DNA of 64,000 bases from Lumbricus rubellus. Lineage: Eukaryota > Annelida > Clitellata > Crassiclitellata > Lumbricidae. The stretch spans positions 12,017,127 through 12,081,126 of the forward strand of contig OX243822.1 of NCBI GenBank assembly GCA_945859605.1. Reading direction: 5' to 3'. Position numbers and translations under genes: made by a program. Shown piece by piece: positions 11,700-22,533 of this stretch. Numbering within the stretch: the stretch's first letter is position 1; each line of letters starts with the position of its first letter. The notes below the pieces were generated by a model, which saw only the letters and a list, made by a program, of their open reading frames with translations, had not been told where the DNA came from and did not search any database.

Positions 11700-13020
11700 C
11701 TCCTGTTTTTAGTGTGTTCAGTCAAAAACTGTCAGGAATCACAAACTTTCAATGCATCAAATAAAATTAGACACCAAGGTACAAAAAGACGTTGTGCGTA
11801 AATTTTATGGGGAACAATGGTAGGATTGGCTGTCCTCTGTGGGGGAGGGGCATTTTCGTGCAACGCTAGAATCAACATAGAACAATCAATTGCAAAAAAA
11901 TTCAAGAGTATGAGTTTTCAACCATTGAGAACACAATTTACTGACAGCAAGATTAATTTGGTACATGAATACTTTAAAAAAACATAAGGCATAATTGGTG
12001 TAAACATGCAAGATTGCGTTAACTAATAAAAAAACTAATAAAAAAACACAATTTACTGACAGCAAGATTAATTTGGTCCATGAATACTTAACAAATCAGC
12101 AAAAAATAAGGCATAATAATTATTGGTGTAAACATGCGAGATTGCGTTAACTAGTAATAAAAAAACACAATTTACTGACAGCAAGATTAATTTGGTCGAT
12201 GAATACTCTAAAAATCAGCAAAAAACATAAAGCATAATTGGTGTAAACATGCAAGATTGCGTTACCTAATAAAAAACACAATTTACTGACAGCAAGATTA
12301 ATTTGGTCAATGAATACTTAAAAAATCAGCAAAAAACATAAGGCATAATTGGTGTAAACATTCAAGATTGCGTTAACTAATAAAAAAACACAATTTACTG
12401 ACAGCAAGATTAATTTGGTCCATGAATACTTAACAAACCAGCAAAAAATAAGGCATAATAATTATTGGTGTAAACATGCAAGATTGCGTTAACTAATAAA
12501 AAAAACACAATTTACTGACAGCAAGATTAATTTGGTCCATGAATACTTAAAAAAATCATCAAAAAAACATAAGGCATAATTGGTGTAAACATTCAAGATT
12601 GCGCTAGCTAATAAAAATGTCAGAATCACAAAACTTTCAACACATCAAATGATAATAGACCTAAGTCCTAAGATATACAAAAAGCCTCAATTACTGATAT
12701 GGGTAGGTGCACTTTCTGTGTAAATTTAAAATGGGAGCCATGGCCGGATTGGCCCTCCCTTTTGATCTGCCCCCCCCCGTGGGAAGGGGCATTTTCATGC
12801 ATCACTAGACATCAACATCGAACAATCAAATGCAAATATGTTCAGTAGTGTGATTATTCAACCGTTTATAACACAATTTACCCACAGCAAGATTAATTTA
12901 GCCCATGAATATTTAACAAAACAGCAAAACCACCAGGCATATTAAATCAGTGAAAGCACGCATTATAATCAAAATGTCGGACATCACAAAACTCTAAATA
13001 CATCAAACGAAAATAGACAC
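11700..13020. repeat. higher-order duplication around the satellite
   Basis: The block before the array (11728-11960: GTCAGGAATCACAAACTTTC, a GGATTGGC region, GGGGCATTTTC.TGCA) recurs after it (12618-12900). A third start appears at 12973 (CATCACAAAACTC). The array is therefore an internal expansion of one segment of a roughly 0.9-kb duplication. Confidence 0.75.
11925..12615. repeat. satellite-like tandem array, 110-118 bp unit, 6 copies
   Basis: Copies begin with CACAATTTACTGACAGCAAG near 11932, 12047, 12165, 12277, 12387 and 12505. Each continues through TTAATTTGGTCCATGAATAC and TTGGTGTAAACATGCAAGA. Copies differ by small indels in A-runs. Degenerate single copies occur at 12870-12965 and 14035-14160. 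Confidence 0.92.
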
Positions 13021-13131
13021 TGAGGTACGATAATTATCACCATGCAGTTATAATATTTCTCTTTCCTCACATTTAGTTCAAGTCTAATCAACAACGCTGT
13101 TCCTTTACTCAATGCCAAGTTCCAACAGTGC

Positions 13132-16100
13132 TTACTGGCTGTGATATTGCCAGTTCTGCTGACTTTGGAACGTATGGTATCGAGGCCCTGTGCTCCCCAT
13201 CCGCCTAGGCTCCTGTACGCCACTAGCGCCTCGAAGCTGCTGATCATAACTAGGAAGTCGCAGCCTTGAGAAATTAGGACCTTGGCTGGTTCCAGGGAGA
13301 TTAATGGAATCAATCTGCACAAAGGTCTCCGACATTGAATGACTCATGGACGTCACAGTACGCCTTGCACTGCTTCCAGCCAAACCAGAGATATTCTCAG
13401 CGGAGAGAACTCTTCTTTTGCTGGACTCTTAAAGAAAAACAATCATTTTATATTTATATGATTTAGCCTGGTATTCATATAATAACGCTGTTGCATGCTT
13501 TCTGAAGCTTGGACTGAAATCATCGACTTCTCTGTGCATAGTGGGAGTTTACAGAAAAGCTGTGCTGCATCATTTTCAGCAAAAAAGTATTTTGCTCTCT
13601 ACCTACTGCTTTTCACAGGATCATATCTTACAGAACTACCTTTTTAAGTATGCCATATGAGATACTTTGATACCTTTTTAAGTATGCCATATGAGATACT
13701 TTGATGCCAAGCTTCAACCACAACAAAGAAATTAAATGATGACAACAGTTCTCAAAATGTGCTTTCCATCTACGCTCTATACATTCCACAATCATGTCAA
13801 GCCACAGTCCAATGTTTTGTTTTACATCACTTGAAGCTTTGAGTGGCACTCTGATAGAACTACTCAAAGGGACCATAAATATGAATGTCAGATATACAGA
13901 AAAACATAATCCACCTCACTCTACATTTTGATACATTCCTTTCTAGGGACATGTGAACTCAGGCTATCCTAGATATGAACAATGAAATTAAAAAAATTAA
14001 ATGCAAAGTGCACCAAGTTTAAACACCCAACAGTTGAGAACACAATTTACCAATGTCAGCAAGATCAAGTTTATTTAGCAATACTTCACATATTAGCATA
14101 AGAACAAACGACAGCCGTATTAGGTGTAAACATGCTGGATGGTGCAATCGATTCTAATAGACCAATAATGATCTTTCGCACACACAGCCAGCTTTTAATT
14201 CACATAAAAGTGACCAGTGCTGCATCATTTTCGGCAAAAAGTATTTTCTTTCTAACTACTCTCTATGCTATTACTTGACATGTATAGTAATTACCTGCTG
14301 TACCATTATCCTTGATCTTCTCAAAGCTAAAAAATTATATAATTATGAATCATAACACTGTTAAACAAAAATAAATCCAATGCATGCCTAACTTTCAGCA
14401 AATATTTACATATGGTTCTACTTCAACACAAGAGATTACTACATTTTACCAAGCTTGCATTAAATGTTTCTGTGTACCGATAAAAGTTTTATTGCAATGC
14501 GTGTGTGTGCACGCGTGTATGTGTGTGCATGAATACTGGCACAAACATGCTCATAATCTATCAACCATCATTGCCAGTTTCTGATCACCACTGCATTGGC
14601 CTTTAAACTATGCTGCAAATTTTGGCTCAATAATTCACATATTATATCCAAGACGCATTGTGGGCTTGTTTAAAAACCATTCCGCATAACATCCCCATAG
14701 CTACCTTAAACTTAATATTAGAAGCTGTACTGGCTTACATAAATTTGTATATGCAGCATCAGTGCAATTCATATTAACATAACTGCCGATGAGCAAAACA
14801 ACAAATATCAAAATGTCATATAAGAAATAACACCACAAAAGAAATGCAGAACTTTATAACTTACATTTTAACAAGATTTTTCTTTGCCTCTTCCAGCTGT
14901 GCCATCGTTCTACCCATACTTTGCATTCTGCAAAAGATTTCACAGGTCTGAACTGAAATGTCTTCAGTTGTCAAACTTAGCATTTCAAGTGTAAAAAGGT
15001 ATCCCTGAGAAAATGCTTCCAAAGGCACATAGTCTGACAGTGAAGACAACCTTAGGACAGTGCTCCCAAGTTTTTTTGACAACAGAATCCTTTTCATCTA
15101 GAATTATTTTGACGAAACCCTGACCCAATCTTCTTCACTGCGCACATTATGACTTTATGTTTCTCATGCAAGAAAGCGTGCTCTTTAAAATTGATTGGTT
15201 AAATAATAGACATACAAATTACATGATAAAATGAAAATGATATAGAAAATTATGTCAAATCAATTGTCGACTGAAAACTTGCATGTATCATGAAGTTTGA
15301 TTTATAATGTAACTGATTAAGTAATACAACACTTAGAACTATCAAATATTCTCACAGAACCGTCATGGCCCTCTCACTGAACCTACCCTATGGTTTATTT
15401 TTTTAAAGGAAATTGTGACCCACGACATAGATTCAGCACATTTACATAAGGCAACATATCGAAAATTGTCTTCTTCAGTGGAATAAAAATTTTCAAATTG
15501 GCATAATAGAATACAAATTGATGTTGTGGGGTGCAATGGTGTATGGATATGTTCACTGCCTTGGAGCCAGAAGGTTGCAGGTTCGAATCCACATCAAGCC
15601 ATCATGCAGGGACCCTAAGCTCATGAATGCGCTTTGGCATGAAACTCTGATTCAGTGTCCATGCCGTAGTCGGGAGTACCTCCGAGTAGGTATCTTGAAG
15701 AGGTGCTAGAGCAAGTCCTCATGCATACAGTTCATCGAAGCAAGCGACAAGTGATCATTGGTCAATGGTCACATATAATTATAAAACATATTACTTAAAG
15801 CAGATTAAATAATGCAACATTTTAATAATTGAGATAACACAGCACATTCTAATTTCTCTAACAGTTACAACTTGCCTTTTAGTAAGCTTCTGGCGCTTGA
15901 AGTTAGCGACTTTCAAATCCTCAACTAAGTCCGTCCTCATCTCTTCCAGTTCATCTCCATGCCTTTTTCTAATGTTGTCCATTTCGTCGGTAAACTTCTT
16001 AAACGTCATATCCATGTCATTGCTAAACTTCTTCCTCGTTTTATCCATTTCATCGCCAAATTTCCGTTCAATTTTATCGATGTCATCGTCTACATTTTCA

Positions 16101-17873
16101 CATCTGTAAAGCATTTGACACATCTATAGTGACAGGCTACCTGTTAAAAACACATCAGTAGGCATACAATAAAAACAAGATCATCTGCCATTTGAATCAT
16201 CTTCCTGTGAACACCTATATTCACTTTGTAGGTAATTTTCGATGTCTTCCATTGTTAAGGAACAATTTTTTCTGTACACATTACACAGCCATTTTCAAAG
16301 TGTTTTGAGACATGGCTAAAATGTGTTCTACATGAATTGAAAGGCATACATGATCTATAGATTCATTCACCTAAACACATGGTCGGTCACTGCTGCTGAT
16401 CTGGTGAACTGATTTCATACATTTACACTAGGCAAAATAAATGCAAAATGTTGAATTATTTCTCATAAATTCACACTCTTCCAATCACCATATCACGTAT
16501 GTTGATGGCATTCAAGACCCCAATATGATGGATGCTAAATTGCTAATGGTGCGGCAGTACCCTGACCCACAGCTATAAATATGTGGGCGATGGACTGATG
16601 GGTTGTCAGATGGAGGCCAAGGTACATTGGACACTGATCACCGCACCCAGACCCGCACTAGCCTTAATGCAACCTGGATGGCTCAACACCAGCTACAATA
16701 CAAGTAAAAATTACATACTGGCAAGAAAGTTTGTCACAAACTGGTAAAAATTTCTTGAACAAACAGCTGTTCATAAGCTGTTCTTGTAAGACCAAGAAAA
16801 GCAATTCTCCACATGCACATCTCTGATTGTCAGAGTTGTCAGTTTCACCCATTTATAAACTCACACCCATTATTACTGTGCTGGGTCTGAAATGAACACA
16901 TTGCAAGGTGGTGCTACACAAATTCCAGATTGCATTAAAATTGTAACCTAACATTCAAGGAGAAACAAGAGAATGAAATAGCACAACAAGGTAGGAATTT
17001 TAAAAAAATCACTTGTCTTGCCATGTCATCATATTTTGTCACCAATGTACCCAATGGCAACTCATGAATGTGCTATGTACCCAAATATTCCAAATAATCA
17101 ATAAATTAGCACATTTACCAAGGCAAAATATTGTAAATTGCTAAATTACTATGACTTGAACACAGAATAATTCGCAATTATTGACAATTTGCAATTATTG
17201 ACATGACTGAAATTTTATTTATGACCAACATATATGATCACAATTTATAGCAGCTAAATGTAAATTATTTTTTATAACACTGACCTCATCATCAACTCTG
17301 AGAAAATACTGTTTGACTCATCGCATGCGGACGACAATTCTCGAAATTCCTCTTTGGCACGTCTCAAAAAATCCTACACAAAGCATTACAAATGGCAAAG
17401 GTAATGTTAATAAAAACAATTCCTTACCAACATATACCCTTAAGCACTCAATCATGGCTGTGCATGAAAATTTGGGCCACTAATATGCTGATGATGTGCT
17501 AGCCTTACTGTTCCCTAACTTACTGCTTGGCAGTATCAAATTTAGTGTCCAGTCACTGCCATATACATGAAAACATTGCAGCATGTACAATACTCACATG
17601 CACGCACATGTGTACCCATATATATTTCGTATCCAAATTATTCCAGCTGCAAGTGCATCTGATTCAAATAGTACACTTTCCCCACAAGCAAGAAAGCAAA
17701 AATCATGGTAGCTTCTAAGCTCAAATAAATATGCATTTATGTAGCAAACAGTATGTAACTGCATGTGCATTCAAACTTGACAATTTTTCAGTTATAAACA
17801 AAGTCAAATAATAAAGTTTTCAACATATCTTCTTACATAGCTAAAAAAATGCACTCACTTGTAAACCCTCCAT
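13132..17873 (-). CDS. coiled-coil protein, 240 residues, unidentified
   Basis: Six coding exons on the minus strand: 17873-17859, 17373-17285, 16103-15876, 14927-14865, 14326-14295, 13427-13132. Phases match throughout and the total is 723 nt (240 residues plus TAA). An in-frame TGA lies upstream of the ATG. Residues 1-35 are helical (MEGLQDFLRRAKEEF). Residues about 36-110 are a highly charged coiled coil with repeated F..DEMD..RKK units. Residues 111-140 are helical (MAQLEEAKKNLVKIFEKIK). The last 100 residues are Ser/Arg/Gln-rich and probably disordered (SSKRRVLSAENISG). No signal peptide or membrane segment. Exon 3 ends at AG/GCAAGT, a GC donor. The layout recalls small meiotic or cytoskeletal coiled-coil proteins, but I do not recognise a family. 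Confidence 0.8.
15524..15715 (+). mobile_element. tRNA-derived SINE family A, copy 2
   Basis: GTGGGGTGCAATGGTGTATG head with B-box AGGTTCGAATCCACA. The body has GGCATGAAACTCTGATTCAG and GGGAGTACCTCCGAGTAGG, and it ends CTTGAAGAGGTGCTA. It sits in intron 3 of the coiled-coil gene, antisense to it. Confidence 0.85.
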
Positions 17874-18250
17874 TCTTTTTTTCAGGAAGGAGAGAAGGTA
17901 AAAGCAACGAGGTCGCAGACGTAACGATCAGCTAAAGAAGCAAAAAGTCAATATTTTGTCAAAATAAGTCGTCATCACGGTAAATAAAATATACGTTGGT
18001 CGTGAAACCGTAAGCCTGCTCACAAGCACTAAGCGTCAAAGTGATATAACACGCGGCATTACATATTATAGATGCGTGCCTATTAATGGTGACTTAAAAC
18101 TGACGCGTTCCACCATTACCCCTTTTCGACAACCATGTGAGCAACCCCTCTGCATAGACGCAGCCAACCAATATTATTCATATAGGCCTAATACACAAAT
18201 TTTAGCGAAGCAAACATTCTAGGTTTTAAAGCTTAAATGTAGCTACTGGT
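17874..18250. other. intergenic flank of the coiled-coil gene
   Basis: Presumed 5' UTR and promoter of the minus-strand gene, then sequence leading into the LINE 5' UTR. No convincing core promoter motif was seen. Confidence 0.35.
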
Positions 18251-18479
18251 CCAAATCGCACTTAAACTTTCGTACTTAACGTTATATTCACTACGTCTAT
18301 TCTGTAGTATCCACCGTTCGATCCTCATTGCCAGTTGTGGAGGATCACTAATCTCCACTTTCTTGCCTATATTAACTGTTAACTTTGTGTGGTTTTTTGT
18401 TTTTGTTTTTTGTGTGTGTGTCATTTTTGGTTCTTTTCTTTTGTTGTGAGCCTTTTTTGTTTTTGCCAGTCCTGTCAGC

Positions 18480-21400
18480 ATGGATAAATCTCCTTTGCCT
18501 AGCCTAGGACTTTGTTTTATCTGCTTTAAAAAAATTTGTCACTTTGAAAAAAAATTGTTTTGTTCTGTTTGTCTATGTTACTGCCACAGTTCTTGTACCA
18601 ATCTGACCTTTCAGGGAGAAAACATTCCTTTGCCGTGGTATTGTGAACCTTGCTTAACTTCTATATTTCCATTTAATCATATTATTGATGAGGTTGAATA
18701 TGTTGCTGCCACCTCTGATGCACCAAATTTTAAATTCGACAATCTATACTTTGATGTTATTGAACATTTTGAAGAAGGTCGCACTTTATTGATGAACCGG
18801 GATGTAGATGCGGATTTGAACTTTTATTCTGAGGTAAAAATTTGTTCTAGCAGCTACGTTGATGTTGATAAGCTTTGCTTGAAAACTAAAGATTTAAATC
18901 ATTCAGATCATTTATCAGTCATGCATATCAATTGCAGAAGTCTGTTCTATAAGGTGTCTGATATTGCATTAATATTGTCAACTTCCAAAGTTGCAGTACT
19001 GGTCGTTACAGAAACATGGCTTGATGATGACAAAAGCCTGGATGTGTCGATACCCGGTTACAATTTTGTGTGCAAGTGCCGGGAGGGAGGCAGGGGAGGA
19101 GGAGGAGGAGTAGGCTTTTATGTTAGAGACAGCTTAGTTTTTGAGGCTATTGATACCCTGTGGTCGAGACTTAAATTCAGCAGTTTTGAACATTTGTTTA
19201 TTAGACTTAGGCAAAGTAAGGACAAAGATATCATTATTGGTAGCATATATCGTCCTCCAGATACCAGTGTAGAACAGTTCAATGAGGATATATCCTGCCT
19301 CCTAACGAAGCTTGACTGCACTAGGAGCAGGGTCATTCTAGCTGGTGACTTTAATGTGGACCTTCTTAAAATACAGAACCACCGACCAACACACACTTTC
19401 TTCAACACCATGTGCTCCTTAAATTTTCTGCCTACGATTCTGCGTCCTACTCGCATTACACCAAGCTCTGCCACCTTAATTGATAACATCTTTGTAAATT
19501 TTCTAGATGAAAACCAAGACTCGTTTATTTTGATTCACGATATTTCAGATCATCTCCCTGTAGTGTTCTATACCGCCTTTCATCTCCAAAAAGTAAGTCC
19601 AGTAAATTCTACCAGAAGAACAATAAATGACTCCAATATTGCCAAATTTAATAACCTGCTAGAAAATGTTGACTGGTCTGAAGTGATGTTGCATTGTGAT
19701 GCTGGCAAGCCCTGTGCAGCCTACACGCACTTTATTAAAATTTATAAGTGCTTATATGACGTATCATTTCCATATAATGTGCCTACTCCTAAGAACCACC
19801 ACATTTTAAAACAACCATGGATGACTTATGGTTTACTGAAATCCTGTAAGAAGAAGTCCAGACTTTATTCTAAATATTTAAAAAATCCCACTGAATGCAA
19901 CAAAAGAGCTTTCACAAAATTTCGAAACGTATTTAAAAAAACTAAAATTGCTGCTGAAAAACTGTACTATTCAAGCAAATTCGCTGAATGTAATAATGAT
20001 CTGAAAAAAACTTGGAGAAATATTAGACTGTTGTTAAATTGTGGTAATAAATCTATCAATACGGAGGTATTTGTATTTAATGGTATAAGCACCTCTGATA
20101 AATCTGAAATTGCTAACAGGTTTAATGACTACTTTGTAAACATTGGCCCTGATTTAGCCTCAAAAATAGATATACTAGGAGACCAGCCTGCATTTGACAA
20201 ATTTTTGACTGACTCCCCGTGTGCCTCTATGGGCCTCTTAACTATAACTGAAAAGGATGTTACTGATGCGGCTGACCAAATACGGGTCTCCTCAAGTTGT
20301 GGAGTGGATGAAATTGACCCTGGAATTGCTAAAGCCACAATTCTAACCATAGCACAGCCACTTGCAAAAATTATAAATTCATCCTACTCCTCGGGAAGTG
20401 TTCCAGCAGACTTAAAGATTGCCAAAATTATTCCTCTTCATAAATCTGGGGAAAAAAGTAAGGTAAACAATTACAGGCCAATCTCGATTCTTCCATACTT
20501 TTCTAAATATTTTGAAAAAATCATGCACAATAAGCTAATGGATTATCTAACTAAAGTGAATCTATTATCACCTAGCCAATACGGCTTTCGTAAGGATCAT
20601 TCTACGTTTATGGCATTATTGGATATGCAGTGTAAAATTATCGACACAATAGATAATAATGAATTTTCTCTAGGAATATTTTTTGACCTGTCGAAGGCTT
20701 TCGATACTGTTGACCACAAAATTCTTTTGAAAAAACTTGAGCATTATGGAATTAGGGGTATTGTTTTGAACTGGTTTTCTGATTACCTTACAAACAGATC
20801 TCAGTGTGTTTGCTTTAATGGCTCATTATCTGGAAGTAAACGTATTACCTGTGGGGTCCCTCAAGGATCCATTTTGGGGCCATTACTATTCTTAATTTAT
20901 GTTAATGACTTATCAAAAACCTCAAGAATACTCCATTTTGTGCTGTTTGCTGACGATACAAATGTTTTTATTTCGGATAAATCTTTGGAGTCTCTGTTTA
21001 AAAGAGCCAACTGTGAGCTTCAGCTAATCTCTTCTTGGTTCAAGGCAAACAGACTGTCTCTTAATATTGAAAAGACTAACTTTATAATTTTCCGCTCCCA
21101 TCGCAAATCTCTGGGCCTACCCCCTCATGATTTTAGGATTGCCATGGATGGGAAATCTATCTGTCAAGTTTCATCCTGTAAATTTTTAGGTGTGTACATT
21201 GACCAACATTTGACATGGACGGACCACATCAACCATATATCTAGAAAAATTGCTAAAAACATTAGTATATTGTCTCGTGTAAGACATTGCTTACCCAGAA
21301 CTTCTTTGGTTGGCCTGTACTATGCCCTAATTTTCCCTTACTTATCATATTGCATTATAGCATGGGGCTCTAACTATCACTGTCGCTTGAATGCATTGGA

Positions 21401-21785
21401 AATTCTTCAGAAACGTGCTATCCGTGTGATATTTGGTCTGCCCTGGAGTTCAAGCACTAAACCTATATTTCTTAAACACAAAATTCTACAGCTATGTGAT
21501 ATTACAAAATTGCAAATAGGACTGTTTATGTTCAGGTATCATCATCGTGTGTTGCCTCCCAACTTTAATGGATTCTTTTCCCTCGGCTCTGATATCCATG
21601 ACTATGACACCAGGTCATCTAATAGTTACCGGTGTGCCAGCGCAAGACTCAATCTTAAGCAATTCTGTATTAAATGCACTGGCCCACCGGTATGGAATTC
21701 TCTCCCTGAGGACATAAGAACTGCTGTTTCCATCAAACATTTTAAAAACAAACTAAAGTACTTTTTATATTTGTGTAAATTATAA
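18480..21785 (+). CDS. LINE polyprotein: PHD-like zinc finger, AP endonuclease, reverse transcriptase
   Basis: 1101 codons with no stop or frameshift. Residues about 12-58 form a Cys/His-rich PHD-like finger (CFICFKK...CSVC..CYCHSSC...WYCEPC). Residues about 148-380 are an APE-type endonuclease (HINCRSLF, TETWLDDD, AGDFNVD, SDHLPV). Residues about 620-900 are the reverse transcriptase (FFDLSKAFDTVDH, GVPQGSILGPLLF, and FADDTN with the catalytic DD near 824). The C-terminus has the usual WNSLPEDIR..FKNKLK end. It copies its own RNA at nicked chromosomal DNA, by family knowledge. Clade is assigned by motif style only; CR1, L2 and Jockey relatives share it. The intact frame suggests recent insertion. 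Confidence 0.95.
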   Translation: MDKSPLPSLGLCFICFKKICHFEKKLFCSVCLCYCHSSCTNLTFQGENIPLPWYCEPCLTSIFPFNHIIDEVEYVAATSDAPNFKFDNLYFDVIEHFEEGRTLLMNRDVDADLNFYSEVKICSSSYVDVDKLCLKTKDLNHSDHLSVMHINCRSLFYKVSDIALILSTSKVAVLVVTETWLDDDKSLDVSIPGYNFVCKCREGGRGGGGGVGFYVRDSLVFEAIDTLWSRLKFSSFEHLFIRLRQSKDKDIIIGSIYRPPDTSVEQFNEDISCLLTKLDCTRSRVILAGDFNVDLLKIQNHRPTHTFFNTMCSLNFLPTILRPTRITPSSATLIDNIFVNFLDENQDSFILIHDISDHLPVVFYTAFHLQKVSPVNSTRRTINDSNIAKFNNLLENVDWSEVMLHCDAGKPCAAYTHFIKIYKCLYDVSFPYNVPTPKNHHILKQPWMTYGLLKSCKKKSRLYSKYLKNPTECNKRAFTKFRNVFKKTKIAAEKLYYSSKFAECNNDLKKTWRNIRLLLNCGNKSINTEVFVFNGISTSDKSEIANRFNDYFVNIGPDLASKIDILGDQPAFDKFLTDSPCASMGLLTITEKDVTDAADQIRVSSSCGVDEIDPGIAKATILTIAQPLAKIINSSYSSGSVPADLKIAKIIPLHKSGEKSKVNNYRPISILPYFSKYFEKIMHNKLMDYLTKVNLLSPSQYGFRKDHSTFMALLDMQCKIIDTIDNNEFSLGIFFDLSKAFDTVDHKILLKKLEHYGIRGIVLNWFSDYLTNRSQCVCFNGSLSGSKRITCGVPQGSILGPLLFLIYVNDLSKTSRILHFVLFADDTNVFISDKSLESLFKRANCELQLISSWFKANRLSLNIEKTNFIIFRSHRKSLGLPPHDFRIAMDGKSICQVSSCKFLGVYIDQHLTWTDHINHISRKIAKNISILSRVRHCLPRTSLVGLYYALIFPYLSYCIIAWGSNYHCRLNALEILQKRAIRVIFGLPWSSSTKPIFLKHKILQLCDITKLQIGLFMFRYHHRVLPPNFNGFFSLGSDIHDYDTRSSNSYRCASARLNLKQFCIKCTGPPVWNSLPEDIRTAVSIKHFKNKLKYFLYLCKL

Positions 21786-22181
21786 TGGGGACTTAAAAAG
21801 TTTATGGGACTGCCTCCTCCTCCCCGTTTGAATGAGATACATGCTTGACCTTAAGATGTTTTCAGGCTTTGCATTTACATTTGTTGTGTGGCCCTCTGTT
21901 GTTCTGTTATTTTTTGTGAACCGCTTCATATTCAACTTAACCTGATGTATGTAGATTGGTGTCTCCTCGTCTTGGTGGAATTTTTGATCCTTCACATTAA
22001 CCTTTGCAGGAATTAAGTTTGTAAATGAGCCAGCCGAGTCTTAGCGGGTCTTTTAGACCTTTGTCGGCTGACTCATTGACCTGCACTGATAATAAGTTCA
22101 TAACAATTTTCTTGTTGAAATTTTATTGTTGTTAATGTCTGTTACTGTTATGTGAATATTGATGTGACTTGCAAGTCAATA

Positions 22182-22499
22182 GGTAAACACGCACACTTCA
22201 TGCCCGTACTCCAAACAATATGGCTGCCAACGAATGCCGTAAAATTAGAACGCGACCGATCGACGACATCGCAACATGTAATTAATTAATGCAAAGCGTG
22301 AGGGTCGGTTAGGGCTCAGGTTAGGCGCCGTGAGGGTCGGTTAGGGTTAGTTTTAGGGTTAGTGCAGTCATTCTGCTGAAATTGAAGCCTCCTTGAATTT
22401 TCGCGGAAATATTAGGCCGCATGTCGGGCCGCTCAGTTATGCACGCATCTACGGTGGCCATATTGTTTGGAGTACGGGCATGAAGTGTGCGTGTTTACC
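22182..22499. mobile_element. 318-bp MITE nested in the LINE 3' UTR
   Basis: Perfect 43-bp terminal inverted repeats (ends GGTAAACACGCACACTTCAT and complement). Flanked by an exact 8-bp target duplication AGTCAATA (22174-22181 and 22500-22507). The interior has two GTGAGGGTCGGTTAGGG-type direct repeats. The 5'-GG end with an 8-bp duplication could fit a Merlin- or Mutator-type family; this is uncertain. No coding capacity. Confidence 0.95.
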
Positions 22500-22533
22500 A
22501 GTCAATAAATGAATGAATAAAACAAAACAAAAC

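Larger units (their letters stand above)
18250..22533 (+). mobile_element. near full-length non-LTR retrotransposon (CR1/L2/Jockey group)
   Basis: Comprises a 5' leader, one uninterrupted ORF (18480-21785), a 3' UTR and a simple-repeat 3' end (GTCAATAAATGAATGAATAAA then AAAC repeats, 22501-22533). The 3' UTR is interrupted by a MITE at 22182-22499. The 5' boundary is approximate, because no target duplication was found. It lies between the coiled-coil gene and the 5-phosphatase gene. Confidence 0.85.

Noticed and set aside
11925..12615. CRISPR-like direct repeats
   Set aside because: Units of 110-118 bp with no unique spacers, in an animal genome; this is a tandem satellite.
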